Shown: positions 25,825 through 34,586, numbered from the stretch's first letter. The stretch: 64,000 bases of DNA from CAYMAZ01 sp964388575 (GCA_964388575.1 CAYMAZ010000014.1:1-64000), one strand, 5' to 3'. The notes: generated by a model not told the origin, from the sequence alone. Numbers and translations: made by a program.

Positions 25825-25986
25825 AAATCCTCATACTTCAGGATAACATTGATATTCTCAATAAAACCGGATAAAAAATTCAAATTTCCTAGTAATCATG
25901 ATTGGCATGGATCAAAGTAATTGAATATTAATATGTTTTATCGAAGCAAACTGAGTAATGAGGTTGATGAAACCATAAAATATCTG

Positions 25987-25994
25987 TATATTTG
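25987..25994 (+). promoter_or_regulatory. -7 promoter box for the GH3-type gene
   Basis: TATATTTG matches TAnnTTTG, 31 bases before the ATG at 26025, at the end of a 200-base gene-free gap after meaB. Confidence 0.5.
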
Positions 25995-26024
25995 TAAACT
26001 GATTTCAGAGAAACATTGAAATAA

Positions 26025-27545
26025 ATGAAATTCATCAATTCACTCTTTTCCTGGCTCATCAAAAAGCGGCTTCATCAGATTGATCTTTTTATGCGTTATC
26101 CTGTTGAGGTACAGCATGATTTGTTTAAAAGCCTTATCCAAAGTGGAGCAGACACTGAATTCGGAAAGAAATTTGGATATTCAGGAATTACAACTGTGAA
26201 AGAATTTCAGGAAAGGGTTCCGGTTCATAGCTATGAGGACCTTCAGCCATATATTGAACAGGTTCGCAGCGGGAAGCAACAGGTACTCTGGCCTACAGAG
26301 GTGAAGTGGTTTGCCAAATCCTCCGGCACGACTGATGCAAAAAGCAAGTTTATACCTGTGAGTTGGGAGGCATTGGAAGAGTGTCATTACAAAGCAGGAA
26401 AAGACATGCTTGCGGTATACTGTAACAATTACCCCGACACAAGAATTTTTACCGGAAAAGCTTTGGGTGTTGGGGGAAGTCATTCCATTCACGAAGTAAA
26501 CAGTGAAGAATATTATACTGGTGATCTCTCTGCTATTTTAATGACCAATTTGCCATTTTGGGCTGAATTTATCAGGACACCTGATCTTTCAATTGCACTC
26601 ATGGATGAATGGGAAGAAAAAATTGACATCATAGCACAAACCACATCGAATCAGAATGTAGCCAGTATACAGGGGGTTCCGTCCTGGTCACTACTATTAC
26701 TTGAAAAGATACTAGCTGTTTCCGGTAAGAACTATATCGATGAAGTGTGGCCTGAATTTGAAGTTTTTTTTCACGGAGGGGTCAATTTCGAACCTTACAG
26801 AAAGCGCTTTTTAGATTTATTCGGGAAGAATCAGCCGAGATTGATGGAAACATACAATGCTTCAGAAGGGTTTTTCGGACTGGAAGATATTCCCGGATCC
26901 AATGAATTATTATTGATGCTGGACTATGGAATTTTCTTTGAGTTTGTTCCTGTAAACGACCTTAACAACCCTTTTCCAAAAGCCTGTACACTTGATGGTG
27001 TTGAAACTGGGAAAAGCTATGCTATGCTCATCACAACCAACGGTGGCTTGTGGCGGTATCTGCTTGGTGATACAGTTGAATTTACATCATTGTACCCCTT
27101 CAGAATTCGCATTACAGGCCGCACAAAATCATTTATCAATCTTGCAGGAGAAGAACTGATGGTTGAAAATGCTGATCGGGCAATACTTGAAGCATGTTCA
27201 AAGACCGGAGCAGTTGTCAGAGAATATACTGCCGGACCAAATGTTAACGAAGAAGTTGGAGAATCTGCCCATCACTGGCTGATTGAGTTTGAAACTGAAC
27301 CTTCTGACATTGCTTTTTTTGCCGAAGTTCTGGATAATTCTTTGAAAACTCTGAATTCGGATTATGAGGCCAAGCGCTATAAAAACATGATTCTTGCCTT
27401 TCCAGTTGTTGAGTCGGTTCCTCAGCAAACTTTTTATAAATGGTTAAAAGCAAGAGGAAAACTCGGAGGTCAAAACAAAATACCCCGATTGTCAAACACA
27501 CCTGAACTCGTCAAACAGATCAGAAAAACCGCAACAGAAGCATAA
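26025..27545 (+). CDS. GH3 family acyl-adenylating enzyme
   Basis: A 506-residue cytoplasmic protein of the GH3 family (ANL adenylate-forming superfamily). Members in plants join auxin or jasmonate to amino acids; the bacterial substrates are mostly unknown. Visible family segments: FGKKFGYSGI and VPVHSYEDLQPYIE near the N-terminus, WFAKSSGTTDAKSKFIPVS (the ATP-binding P-loop of the superfamily), ETYNASEGFFG, and the C-terminal RITGRTKSFINLAGEELM and QTFYKWLKARGKLGGQNKIPRL (in two parts). It starts a run of tightly spaced genes up to the SPOR protein and is separated from the next gene by seven bases. Confidence 0.92.
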   Translation: MKFINSLFSWLIKKRLHQIDLFMRYPVEVQHDLFKSLIQSGADTEFGKKFGYSGITTVKEFQERVPVHSYEDLQPYIEQVRSGKQQVLWPTEVKWFAKSSGTTDAKSKFIPVSWEALEECHYKAGKDMLAVYCNNYPDTRIFTGKALGVGGSHSIHEVNSEEYYTGDLSAILMTNLPFWAEFIRTPDLSIALMDEWEEKIDIIAQTTSNQNVASIQGVPSWSLLLLEKILAVSGKNYIDEVWPEFEVFFHGGVNFEPYRKRFLDLFGKNQPRLMETYNASEGFFGLEDIPGSNELLLMLDYGIFFEFVPVNDLNNPFPKACTLDGVETGKSYAMLITTNGGLWRYLLGDTVEFTSLYPFRIRITGRTKSFINLAGEELMVENADRAILEACSKTGAVVREYTAGPNVNEEVGESAHHWLIEFETEPSDIAFFAEVLDNSLKTLNSDYEAKRYKNMILAFPVVESVPQQTFYKWLKARGKLGGQNKIPRLSNTPELVKQIRKTATEA

Positions 27546-27552
27546 ATCAGAC

Positions 27553-28347
27553 ATGAGTAAAATCATATTCACTTATTTGTTATGCCTTCCATATCTTTTG
27601 TTTGCACAGGCAGAAGAACGTTACACTGTTGAGGGGAAATTCAGAATTGCAGGTCTGGATATTCACGGCAACAGTTATGTTGTGTCTCAAAATACTCTTT
27701 ACAAATATGATGTCAGGGGGACACATGTGTTCAACTATTCTGACAACAGCAAAGGAAACATATCTCACATCAATGTATCGAATCCACTCAAAATTACAGT
27801 TTTGTTTGGAGATATTGGCATACTCACTTTGCTGGACAATACCCTTTCACCAATTGGTGAAGTCAACCTTCATCAGATAAACATCAGCGACCCCCTTGCA
27901 GTTTGTACAGCTGATGACAGTGGTTTCTGGGTTTATGATGCTTCAACCGGAGTTTTTTCAATGATTGGATGGAACGGGCAGATAATTCGCCAGTCTGTGA
28001 ATGCAGGAAGACTGTTTTCAACCCCTTTTTATCCAAGAGACATGGTGATGTATTCGGGTCATATTCTTGCTCTGGCTGAAAACGGAGAAGTGATTGTGCT
28101 TGATAATACCGGAAATATTCTGAGGATTATTCCTGATGAAGACCAAAGACTCGTATCTATCGGAGCTTCGGGAATATGTTATATGGGCAAATATTTTACC
28201 TGGGTTTTAAATCCTTTATCAATGGATGAGATTGCAATGAGTTTTCCTTCCGAGTCTGAAAATGTGAAAAACTTTTCTTTGCATTTTCCCCATATTTTGG
28301 TTGAGTTTGAAAAGAAAATTAGCTTATATTTGCTGACTGCTCAGTAA
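27553..28347 (+). CDS. Secreted protein of unknown function (beta-propeller-like)
   Basis: A 264-residue exported protein: a signal peptide of about 19 residues (MSKIIFTYLLCLPYLLFAQ), then repeating four-strand-like units (FRIAGLDIHGNSYVVSQ, GNISHINVSNPLKITVLF, FWVYDASTGVFSMI, GHILALAENGEVIVLD). Their spacing resembles a small beta-propeller of WD/NHL-like blades. No catalytic motif or named family is seen. It lies between the GH3 gene and a deoxynucleoside kinase with gaps of 7 and 24 bases, so it is probably cotranscribed, but the link in function is not evident. Confidence 0.75.
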   Translation: MSKIIFTYLLCLPYLLFAQAEERYTVEGKFRIAGLDIHGNSYVVSQNTLYKYDVRGTHVFNYSDNSKGNISHINVSNPLKITVLFGDIGILTLLDNTLSPIGEVNLHQINISDPLAVCTADDSGFWVYDASTGVFSMIGWNGQIIRQSVNAGRLFSTPFYPRDMVMYSGHILALAENGEVIVLDNTGNILRIIPDEDQRLVSIGASGICYMGKYFTWVLNPLSMDEIAMSFPSESENVKNFSLHFPHILVEFEKKISLYLLTAQ

Positions 28348-28371
28348 CAAATTATTAAAAAGTTGAATAAT

Positions 28372-28986
28372 ATGCATATTGCAATTGCCGGAAATATCGG
28401 AAGTGGGAAAACAACACTTACAACGCTGCTTGCCAAACATTATGGATGGAATCCTCACTTTGAGGATGTGGATTCCAATCCCTATCTTGAAAGTTTCTAT
28501 GAAGATATGAAGCGATGGTCATTCAATCTTCAGATTTATTTTCTGAACAGTCGATTCAGGCAGGTTGTGGATATACGTCAAAGCGGAAAAACGGTCATTC
28601 AGGACAGAACAATATATGAAGATGCGTATATTTTTGCACCCAACCTCCATGACATGGGTCTCATGACAAACAGGGATTTTGAGAATTATTTGTCATTGTT
28701 TGAGCTGATGGCAACATTTATTCAGGCCCCCGATTTATTGATTTACTTAAGAGCTGAAGTTCCAACGCTTGTCAGACAAATACAAAAGCGTGGCCGTGCG
28801 TATGAGTCATCCATTCGATTGGATTACCTGCAAAGCCTGAATGACAGATACGAAAAATGGATTGAAAATTACATGAGCGGAAAACTTCTGATTATTGATG
28901 TTAATCAGATCAACTTCTCGGAAAATCCACAGGATCTGGGATTTGTAATTGAAAAAATCGATGCTGAAATTCACGGATTGTTTTAG
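28372..28986 (+). CDS. Deoxynucleoside kinase
   Basis: A 204-residue cytoplasmic kinase of the dGK/dAK/dCK family that phosphorylates salvaged deoxynucleosides. The P-loop GNIGSGKTT is at 7-15. The family ERS-type motif appears as QDRTIYEDAYIFA, and the LID region as QKRGRAYES. The start is ATG 28372, since the frame's earlier TTG precedes a poor context. It follows the propeller-like gene by 24 bases and precedes kdsB by 4, so it is part of the same operon. Together with deoC downstream it supports nucleoside salvage. It could equally be called a thymidylate-kinase-like salvage enzyme, but the length and motif set favour dNK. Confidence 0.92.
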   Translation: MHIAIAGNIGSGKTTLTTLLAKHYGWNPHFEDVDSNPYLESFYEDMKRWSFNLQIYFLNSRFRQVVDIRQSGKTVIQDRTIYEDAYIFAPNLHDMGLMTNRDFENYLSLFELMATFIQAPDLLIYLRAEVPTLVRQIQKRGRAYESSIRLDYLQSLNDRYEKWIENYMSGKLLIIDVNQINFSENPQDLGFVIEKIDAEIHGLF

Positions 28987-28990
28987 ATTC

Positions 28991-29758
28991 ATGAATGCAC
29001 TCAATATATTGGGAATTATTCCCGCACGATATGCTTCCACACGTTTTCCGGGAAAACCCCTAGCCAAAATCAAGGGTGTTTCTATGATTGAACGTGTTTA
29101 CAGACAGTGTCTGAAAGCAGACAAACTGACACATCTCTGTGTTGCTACTGATGACCGGAGAATTTTAGAACATGTAAGAGAGTTCGGTGGTGAATCAATT
29201 ATGACTTCAGAGCATCATGCCACTGGTACAGATCGTTGTTATGAAGCCTCTGTTAGATTTTCCGGATTACATCGGGAGTTCCTACCTGATGTAATACTTA
29301 ACATACAGGGTGATGAACCGCTCATTGATCCAGAAGTCATTAATTCACTGGCAGTTGAATTTTATGACAAAACCACTGAAATTGCCACAGCGTCTACAAC
29401 TTTTTCCAAAATGGAGGATGTAAAGAATCCAAATACAGTAAAAATCGTTCCAGACAGACAAAATAATGCCCTTTATTTCAGTCGTTTACCCATTCCATTC
29501 TTCAGAAATTCAAATTCTGAAGCCGGGCAATATATTAAACACATCGGTATTTATGCCTTCAGGCCTGAAATTTTAAAACAATTGTGTTCTCTCCCACAGT
29601 CTCAGCTTGAAAAAGCTGAATCTCTTGAGCAGCTTCGTTGGCTTGAATCTGGATACAGTATCAGAATTGTAAACGTTGCAACAGAAGGCATTTGTGTTGA
29701 TGTCCCTGATGACATTGCTCTGGTAGAAAATTTTATGAACAAACATTTTATTCCATAG
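28991..29758 (+). CDS. kdsB: 3-deoxy-manno-octulosonate cytidylyltransferase
   Basis: A 255-residue cytoplasmic enzyme that activates Kdo with CTP to CMP-Kdo for the lipopolysaccharide core. Motifs: IIPARYASTRFPGKPLA (nucleotide-binding), VATDDRRI, ILNIQGDEPLIDPEV, and IGIYAFRPEIL. The C-terminal segment reads EKAESLEQLRWLESGYSIR, as in all KdsB. The start ATG 28991 follows the kinase stop by four bases; a longer frame from 28949 would overlap it. Length fits the family (about 250). The organism therefore makes Kdo-containing LPS, consistent with the lptE gene at 15506. Confidence 0.96.
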   Translation: MNALNILGIIPARYASTRFPGKPLAKIKGVSMIERVYRQCLKADKLTHLCVATDDRRILEHVREFGGESIMTSEHHATGTDRCYEASVRFSGLHREFLPDVILNIQGDEPLIDPEVINSLAVEFYDKTTEIATASTTFSKMEDVKNPNTVKIVPDRQNNALYFSRLPIPFFRNSNSEAGQYIKHIGIYAFRPEILKQLCSLPQSQLEKAESLEQLRWLESGYSIRIVNVATEGICVDVPDDIALVENFMNKHFIP

Positions 29759-29762
29759 TTCC

Positions 29763-30890
29763 ATGACAGATGTAATTCTTTATCTGAAACAATTTCTAAT
29801 GCACCACCGCAGTGTTGCCATAGGCGGACTGGGGTATTTCAGCAAAGAAATCATGAGTGCACAAATACATCCGATCATTCATGAGTTTAAGCCACCTCAT
29901 TCTCTTCTCATTTTTGAAGAAAAAACCACTGTTGAAACTTCTTCAGAATTTGTGGAGTTCATATCAAATATAACAGGTACAGAAATCGGAGAAGTCCAAA
30001 AACTTATTGTACTGTTCGGCAACTCTATTCATGAAGCACTTAAAACAACCAATACCTATGAGATTGATGGATTCGGCATCTTTAAAAGACTTCCTGATCA
30101 CCGGATTGATTTTGAAGCTGATGAAACCCTACAGCTGAATCCTGATGCGTTTGGGCTGCCTGTTTTCACACTTACCCAGAACAACACAACAGAACAAAAA
30201 CCGGTTGTTCAGAATCTGCAAACATCTCCAGATATTGAAATTCAGGATGAACATACTCCTTTCGCTCCGATCATTCAGTCTGATTCAAATCAAGAGTCAG
30301 AAAAACCGGAAATTGGTAATACAGAATCCACATCATTGATTCAACAAGTCATGACTGAAAAAGCAGAGCAAAAACCAAGAAAAAAAAGAACTGCGATTTT
30401 ATGGTTATTCATTGTACTGATTTTTGCAGGAGGAATCGCCGGGCTCTATTATTCAGGTTACCTGAAAATTTTGTATGAAAAAGGCTTGCAACTGGCACAA
30501 AAAAATCCAACAACTGAAACTGAATCGCCGGTACTAGCCATCTCAGAAATAACACAGGAAACATCAGAGCTTGAAGAAATTCCGGAACAAATAGTTACTG
30601 ATTCAGTTCAGTCCACTCCTAAAGACCTGACAAATGAGGAGGCTGTTCCATCACAACCAACAAATATCAGATATTTCGTCGTAGCAGATTGTTATACTTA
30701 CAGAAAACTTGCAGAGAAAAGAGTGAAAAATCTTGAATCTCAGGGGTATCATTCAAGCATTGCAGGACAAACCAAACAGGGGCACTTCATTGTTTCTTAC
30801 GCTGGATATGCTGACAAAGCAGAAGCTGAGGCTTATCTGAAGGATATTAAAAATAACGTGAACAAACATGCCTGGCTATATATCAAATAG
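29763..30890 (+). CDS. HU/SPOR-domain cell-envelope protein
   Basis: A 375-residue single-pass membrane protein. The first 150 residues form two HU-like domains of the bacterial CCDC81 type (ILYLKQFLMHHRSVAIGGLGYF, then FVEFISNITGTEIGEVQKL and YEIDGFGIFKRLPD). A Gln/Glu/Pro-rich linker follows, then one transmembrane helix (about 213-235, TAILWLFIVLIFAGGIAGLYY). The periplasmic part ends in a SPOR domain (last 75 residues: YFVVADCYTYRKLAEKRVKNL, HFIVSYAGYADKAEAEAYL). SPOR domains bind denuded glycan strands at division septa. It is the last gene of the 26025-30890 run. Confidence 0.92.
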   Translation: MTDVILYLKQFLMHHRSVAIGGLGYFSKEIMSAQIHPIIHEFKPPHSLLIFEEKTTVETSSEFVEFISNITGTEIGEVQKLIVLFGNSIHEALKTTNTYEIDGFGIFKRLPDHRIDFEADETLQLNPDAFGLPVFTLTQNNTTEQKPVVQNLQTSPDIEIQDEHTPFAPIIQSDSNQESEKPEIGNTESTSLIQQVMTEKAEQKPRKKRTAILWLFIVLIFAGGIAGLYYSGYLKILYEKGLQLAQKNPTTETESPVLAISEITQETSELEEIPEQIVTDSVQSTPKDLTNEEAVPSQPTNIRYFVVADCYTYRKLAEKRVKNLESQGYHSSIAGQTKQGHFIVSYAGYADKAEAEAYLKDIKNNVNKHAWLYIK

Positions 30891-30944
30891 CATTCACTCT
30901 ATCAGTACTAAAGATCACATTTTTAGTGAAATATTTTCAACATT

Positions 30945-31565
30945 ATGCCACGTCGTAAATTGCAGAGATTTAAGGAAAATCAGATTTTTCCGAACTTATA
31001 CCAACCAGATTATGAGGAACTGAAAACAGGTTTTTTTCTAAAAGGTAAATGGAGGGAATTATATTTTAAAAATAACCATCCGATAATTCTGGAGCTGGGA
31101 TGCGGGAAAGGAGAATACACTATTGCCCTTGCTGAAAGGTTTCCAGAAAAGAATTTCATCGGAATTGATCTCAAGGGGGCACGCATATGGGTAGGTTGCA
31201 GAGCAGCGATTGACAAGGGACTGGGCAATGTTTCCTTTATCAGAAGGCATATCTCCGGAATTGAACATTTATTTGATCCTGCAGAAGTTGATGAGATCTG
31301 GATTACTTTTCCGGATCCGCACCTGAGGGAAAGAGAAGCCAGAAAGAGACTTACATCCCCCGAATACATTGCCCGATTTGCAAAGGTGATCAAACCGGGT
31401 GGAATCATTCATCTGAAAACAGACAATCAACTATTATACGATTACACGTTGGATGTTGCACGAGAACATCACTTTGAAATTGTAAGTCATTCTGATGACA
31501 TAAAAAAGGTCCTGTTACTGAAGTACAAACTTATTATGAAAAAATCTGGTTGGAAGAAGGTTTGA
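30945..31565 (+). CDS. trmB: tRNA (guanine-N7-)-methyltransferase TrmB
   Basis: A 206-residue cytoplasmic methyltransferase that makes m7G46 in tRNA using SAM. The SAM-binding motif is ILELGCGKGEYTIALAERF. FIGIDLKGARIW follows, and the catalytic segment is DEIWITFPDPHLREREA; in TrmB the usual form is FPDPWPKxRH, so this is a variant common in Bacteroidota. Length matches the family. Its end overlaps the possible start of the alkyltransferase-like gene. Confidence 0.93.
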   Translation: MPRRKLQRFKENQIFPNLYQPDYEELKTGFFLKGKWRELYFKNNHPIILELGCGKGEYTIALAERFPEKNFIGIDLKGARIWVGCRAAIDKGLGNVSFIRRHISGIEHLFDPAEVDEIWITFPDPHLREREARKRLTSPEYIARFAKVIKPGGIIHLKTDNQLLYDYTLDVAREHHFEIVSHSDDIKKVLLLKYKLIMKKSGWKKV

Positions 31566-31951
31566 AAATAAAATATATTCGATTAATCCCAATACCTGAA
31601 AACCCGGGAGATAATTCACAATTGTCATTTTTTGAAAAAGTTTGGAAGGTAACACGTCAGATTCCGCCTGGCAAAGTAACAACATACGGAGCAATTGCAA
31701 CTTATCTGGGGTCAACAGGGTCAGCCAGAATGGTTGGATGGGCTTTAAATTCCAGTCAAAACGCTAAGCCTCCTGTTCCCGCACATAGAGTCGTCAATCG
31801 AAACGGGATGCTTACAGGAAAGTTACATTTTGTAGGTGTTGAGGCAATGCAAAAATTGCTTGAATCAGAGGGTATTGCTGTTCAGGACAACAAAATTGAA
31901 AATTTTGATCAGGTATTCTGGAACCCAGATGGTCATTTACCCAGACTGTAA
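31550..31951 (+). CDS. Alkyltransferase-like protein (MGMT family, active-site Cys replaced)
   Basis: A protein of up to 133 residues resembling the DNA-binding domain of O6-methylguanine-DNA methyltransferase: FFEKVWKVTRQIPPGKVTTYGAIA, SARMVGWALNSS, then VPAHRVVNRNGMLTGK. The acceptor Cys of the PCHRV motif is Ala78 here, so alkyl transfer is impossible. Such alkyltransferase-like proteins bind O6-alkylguanine and hand the lesion to nucleotide excision repair. There is no ATG before the domain. TTG 31550 or TTG 31562 is the likely start, and both overlap the end of trmB, which points to coupled translation. Confidence 0.85.
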   Translation: MEEGLKIKYIRLIPIPENPGDNSQLSFFEKVWKVTRQIPPGKVTTYGAIATYLGSTGSARMVGWALNSSQNAKPPVPAHRVVNRNGMLTGKLHFVGVEAMQKLLESEGIAVQDNKIENFDQVFWNPDGHLPRL

Positions 31952-31966
31952 CATGGGAAATATTAT

Positions 31967-31974
31967 TAACTTCG
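31967..31974 (+). promoter_or_regulatory. Putative -7 box (TAACTTCG) for deoC
   Basis: TAACTTCG, the same variant as in front of the MerR gene, lies 18 bases before ATG 31992. It argues against the upstream ATG at 31953. Confidence 0.4.
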
Positions 31975-31991
31975 TAAAAAAAACTACACTT

Positions 31992-32780
31992 ATGAACGAC
32001 CATACACAAGCTGAAACTGTTATTACTTCGGCCATCAGTGCAGAAAAAGCCAGAGGATTAGACAGAACAGAATGTTTAAAAAATATTCTCCGGATGATTG
32101 ATCTAACAACACTTGAAGGATCGGACAGTGATCTAAAAATCCGACAATTGTGTGCAAAAGCTGTATCGTTGAAAGACACAGAAATTGGTGTTGATTCAAN
32201 NNNNNNNNNCGGAACACAAGTTAAGGTTGCCGCTGTTGCAGGTGGTTTTCCATCAGGACAGATGCCCCTCCATTTGAGAGTTGCTGAAGTTGAATGGACA
32301 GTAGAACAGGGAGCCGATGAAATTGACATGGTAATTTCCAGGGGCAAATTGCTTACAGGAGAAGAAGAATATATTTTCAGAGAGGTTGAATCGCACAAAA
32401 AGGCATGTCAAGGTGCTCATTTGAAAGTTATCCTTGAAACAGGAGAACTTCTCAATACAGAGTTAATACATAGAGCATCCGAAATTGCAATATCTGCCGG
32501 AGCTGATTTCATAAAGACATCAACAGGAAAGATCTATCCTGCAGCAACTCCAGAAGCAGCCTGGATCATGCTGCATGTAATCAAGGCTCATTATACCAAG
32601 ACAGGACACAAAATCGGATTCAAGCCAGCAGGAGGAATTTCAACAGCAGAAGATGCACTGAATTATTATCTTCTGGTAAGACACGTTCTCGGTAGTCAAT
32701 GGCTGTATCCTGAGTTGTTCAGATTTGGAGCAAGCCGTTTGTTTGACAGCGTATTATCTGCTATCAACGAAATTGATTGA
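31992..32780 (+). CDS. deoC: Deoxyribose-phosphate aldolase (interrupted by an assembly gap)
   Basis: A cytoplasmic class I aldolase that splits 2-deoxyribose-5-phosphate into glyceraldehyde-3-phosphate and acetaldehyde. Motifs: MIDLTTLEGSDSD near the N-terminus, VKVAAVAGGFPSGQ, DEIDMVIS, the Schiff-base Lys in DFIKTSTGK, and the helper Lys in IGFKPAGGIST. Ten N at 32200-32209 fall where the family normally has a strand reading roughly A-x-C-V-Y-P. About 15-20 residues seem to be lost there, so the true gap is longer than ten bases. The frame stays open across the N run only because of how it was padded. The start is set at ATG 31992. Confidence 0.93.
   Translation: MNDHTQAETVITSAISAEKARGLDRTECLKNILRMIDLTTLEGSDSDLKIRQLCAKAVSLKDTEIGVDSXXXXGTQVKVAAVAGGFPSGQMPLHLRVAEVEWTVEQGADEIDMVISRGKLLTGEEEYIFREVESHKKACQGAHLKVILETGELLNTELIHRASEIAISAGADFIKTSTGKIYPAATPEAAWIMLHVIKAHYTKTGHKIGFKPAGGISTAEDALNYYLLVRHVLGSQWLYPELFRFGASRLFDSVLSAINEID
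32200..32209. other. Assembly gap (10 N) inside deoC
   Basis: Ten ambiguous bases, the same number as in the second gap at 37874-37883. This suggests fixed-length scaffold padding rather than a measured distance. Confidence 0.95.
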
Positions 32781-32806
32781 GCATTGAAATTCAAATGAAA
32801 ATTCCC

Positions 32807-32829
32807 ATAACCACAGCTGCTGTAGTTAT
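32807..32829. terminator. Hairpin between convergent deoC and manC-like genes
   Basis: ATAAC-c-ACAGC pairs with GCTGT-a-GTTAT around one base; 32807-32829. It can serve both directions but lacks a strong T-run. Confidence 0.4.
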
Positions 32830-33935
32830 ATATATTGCTCTCCTTTTTCTACAAGCACATCATTGACAAACTGTCTGATTTTCTGCTCATCACCTTTTTT
32901 ACAGATCAGAAGGATGTTGTCGTTTTCAACAATAATATAATCATTAAGTCCTTGAATGATAACCAATTTATCCTTAGGTACATGTACAATTGAGTCTGTT
33001 GTTTCATAGAGCATCACATTTTTCCCCTCAACTGCGTTGTTTTGATCATCTCTGATTCGGTGTTCGTGCAATGAACCCCAGGTTCCAAGATCACTCCATC
33101 CGAAATCAGAAACAAAAACATACACATTGGGTGCTTTCTCCATAACTCCATAATCGATGGATATGCTTCTGCAAACTGTATAAGCTGATTCAATGGCTTC
33201 AGGTTCATTTTCTGTGTTAAGCTTTTCTGAAACAGCAACAAAAAGATTTGAAATATCAGGAAGAAATGCTTCCAACGCATGAATAATTGATTTGACAGAC
33301 CAGATAAACAAGCCTGAGTTCCAGAGAAAATCTCCACTTTCCAAGAAAGAGACAGCCATTTCATAATCAGGTTTTTCAGTAAATGTTTTAACCTTTTTGA
33401 TATTGACATTTTCAAAAGCATAGGGTTCATCTTCTTTCAAAGATGATTCCATATACTGAATATACCCGTATCCGGTATCAGGGCGGCTGGGTCTAATCCC
33501 AAGTGTCATCAGAATATCCTTTCCTAAGACAGCATCAAGAGCTGATTTAATGGTAATGAGAAACTCGTGTTCTTTGATTATAATGTGGTCACTTGGTGCA
33601 ACAACGATATTTGCATCTGGATTCCTCCCGTAAATTTTATATGCGGCATAAGCTATGCACGGAGCTGTGTTTCTTCTGGCAGGCTCAAGGAGTATCTGTG
33701 ATGGGTCAATATCTGGCAGTTGTTCAGCAACAAGATTATTATATATATGGTTTGTAATAATAAAAATGTTTTCGCGAGGAATAATCTGTACGAATCTTTC
33801 ATATGTCAATTGAATCAACGTCTTACCAATTCCAAGAATATCAATAAACTGTTTTGGTCTTGAATTACGACTCATGGGCCAGAACCTGGCTCCCACACCA
33901 CCTGCCATAATTAAGCAATAGTTGTTTTGATTCAT
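32826..33935 (-). CDS. Mannose-1-phosphate guanylyltransferase
   Basis: A 369-residue cytoplasmic nucleotidyltransferase making GDP-mannose from mannose-1-phosphate and GTP. The GT-A motif is AGGVGARFWPMSRNSRPKQF. Others are LLEPARRNTAPCIAYAA, IVVAPSDHII, the sugar-binding TFTEKPDYE, and FLWNSGLFIW. The length shows that only the guanylyltransferase is present, with no fused phosphomannose isomerase. It has its own -7 box (TAATTTTG, minus strand 33954-33961). GDP-mannose would feed LPS or capsule glycans; such envelope genes recur at 28991 and 59679. Confidence 0.93.
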   Translation of the reverse strand: MNQNNYCLIMAGGVGARFWPMSRNSRPKQFIDILGIGKTLIQLTYERFVQIIPRENIFIITNHIYNNLVAEQLPDIDPSQILLEPARRNTAPCIAYAAYKIYGRNPDANIVVAPSDHIIIKEHEFLITIKSALDAVLGKDILMTLGIRPSRPDTGYGYIQYMESSLKEDEPYAFENVNIKKVKTFTEKPDYEMAVSFLESGDFLWNSGLFIWSVKSIIHALEAFLPDISNLFVAVSEKLNTENEPEAIESAYTVCRSISIDYGVMEKAPNVYVFVSDFGWSDLGTWGSLHEHRIRDDQNNAVEGKNVMLYETTDSIVHVPKDKLVIIQGLNDYIIVENDNILLICKKGDEQKIRQFVNDVLVEKGEQYI

Positions 33936-33953
33936 GAGTTCTCAAATTTGCTG

Positions 33954-33961
33954 CAAAATTA
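33954..33961 (-). promoter_or_regulatory. -7 promoter box for the guanylyltransferase gene
   Basis: Minus-strand TAATTTTG, a perfect match to TAnnTTTG, 19 bases before the ATG at 33935. Confidence 0.5.
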
Positions 33962-33962
33962 A

Positions 33963-34586
33963 TCAAATATTCAGAGTATTTACCTTCAAATTTCTGCTGA
34001 ACAGATATTGCTTTCTTGTCTTCATACAAAGGCACACATATCTTGTTCTTCTAAGGGCTCCCTTCTTAAATACATTGAGGTGGCCTGGAATCTGAAATAG
34101 TTCACCGTTTGTGAGACTTTCAAGGGACAACATCCCTGCAGATAATTCATCAGAAGGAAAAAGTTGATTGAACAATTCCGATCCACGAGAAACTGTTGCA
34201 CGTGGAGTTCTTGAAAATTTGCAAAGTTCATCCTGACATTCTTTTGAAAAGCATGACATCTGAACGAGTGAAACAAGTATCTTTGAAAAAACATTTTTCC
34301 ATTGCTGACCATGAGGTTCAGATATCCGTCCGAATTGACTGTAAACAAGAAAATGAGAAATTTCATGAGCGAGAATGAATGTCAAGGCATCAGATGACAT
34401 TTGCTTATTTACAGTAATTACAGGTGTTGGCTTGTTCCTGAAATATCTGAAGTCGCCATATTTGGATTTTCTAACATTAACTTGCCTGATGACCACTGTT
34501 TTATTTTCAAGAAGTTGTGAAAAGTATAATAGTGCATGATCGGAAATCATACCTTGAAACTGTTTGATTTTCAAATCATCAGACAT
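33963..34586 (-). CDS. SprT-like zinc-metalloprotease domain protein
   Basis: A 207-residue soluble protein. The zinc motif HEISH (HExxH, residues 74-78) sits in TFILAHEISHFLVY, and upstream segments KYGDFRYFRNKPTPVITVN fit the SprT domain. The C-terminal third holds a zinc-ribbon-like remnant region (VCLCMKTRKQYLFSRN). SprT-domain proteins include Spartan-like DNA-protein crosslink proteases, but many bacterial forms are uncharacterised. It overlaps the small lipoprotein gene upstream by eight bases, so they are cotranscribed. Confidence 0.82.
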   Translation of the reverse strand: MSDDLKIKQFQGMISDHALLYFSQLLENKTVVIRQVNVRKSKYGDFRYFRNKPTPVITVNKQMSSDALTFILAHEISHFLVYSQFGRISEPHGQQWKNVFSKILVSLVQMSCFSKECQDELCKFSRTPRATVSRGSELFNQLFPSDELSAGMLSLESLTNGELFQIPGHLNVFKKGALRRTRYVCLCMKTRKQYLFSRNLKVNTLNI

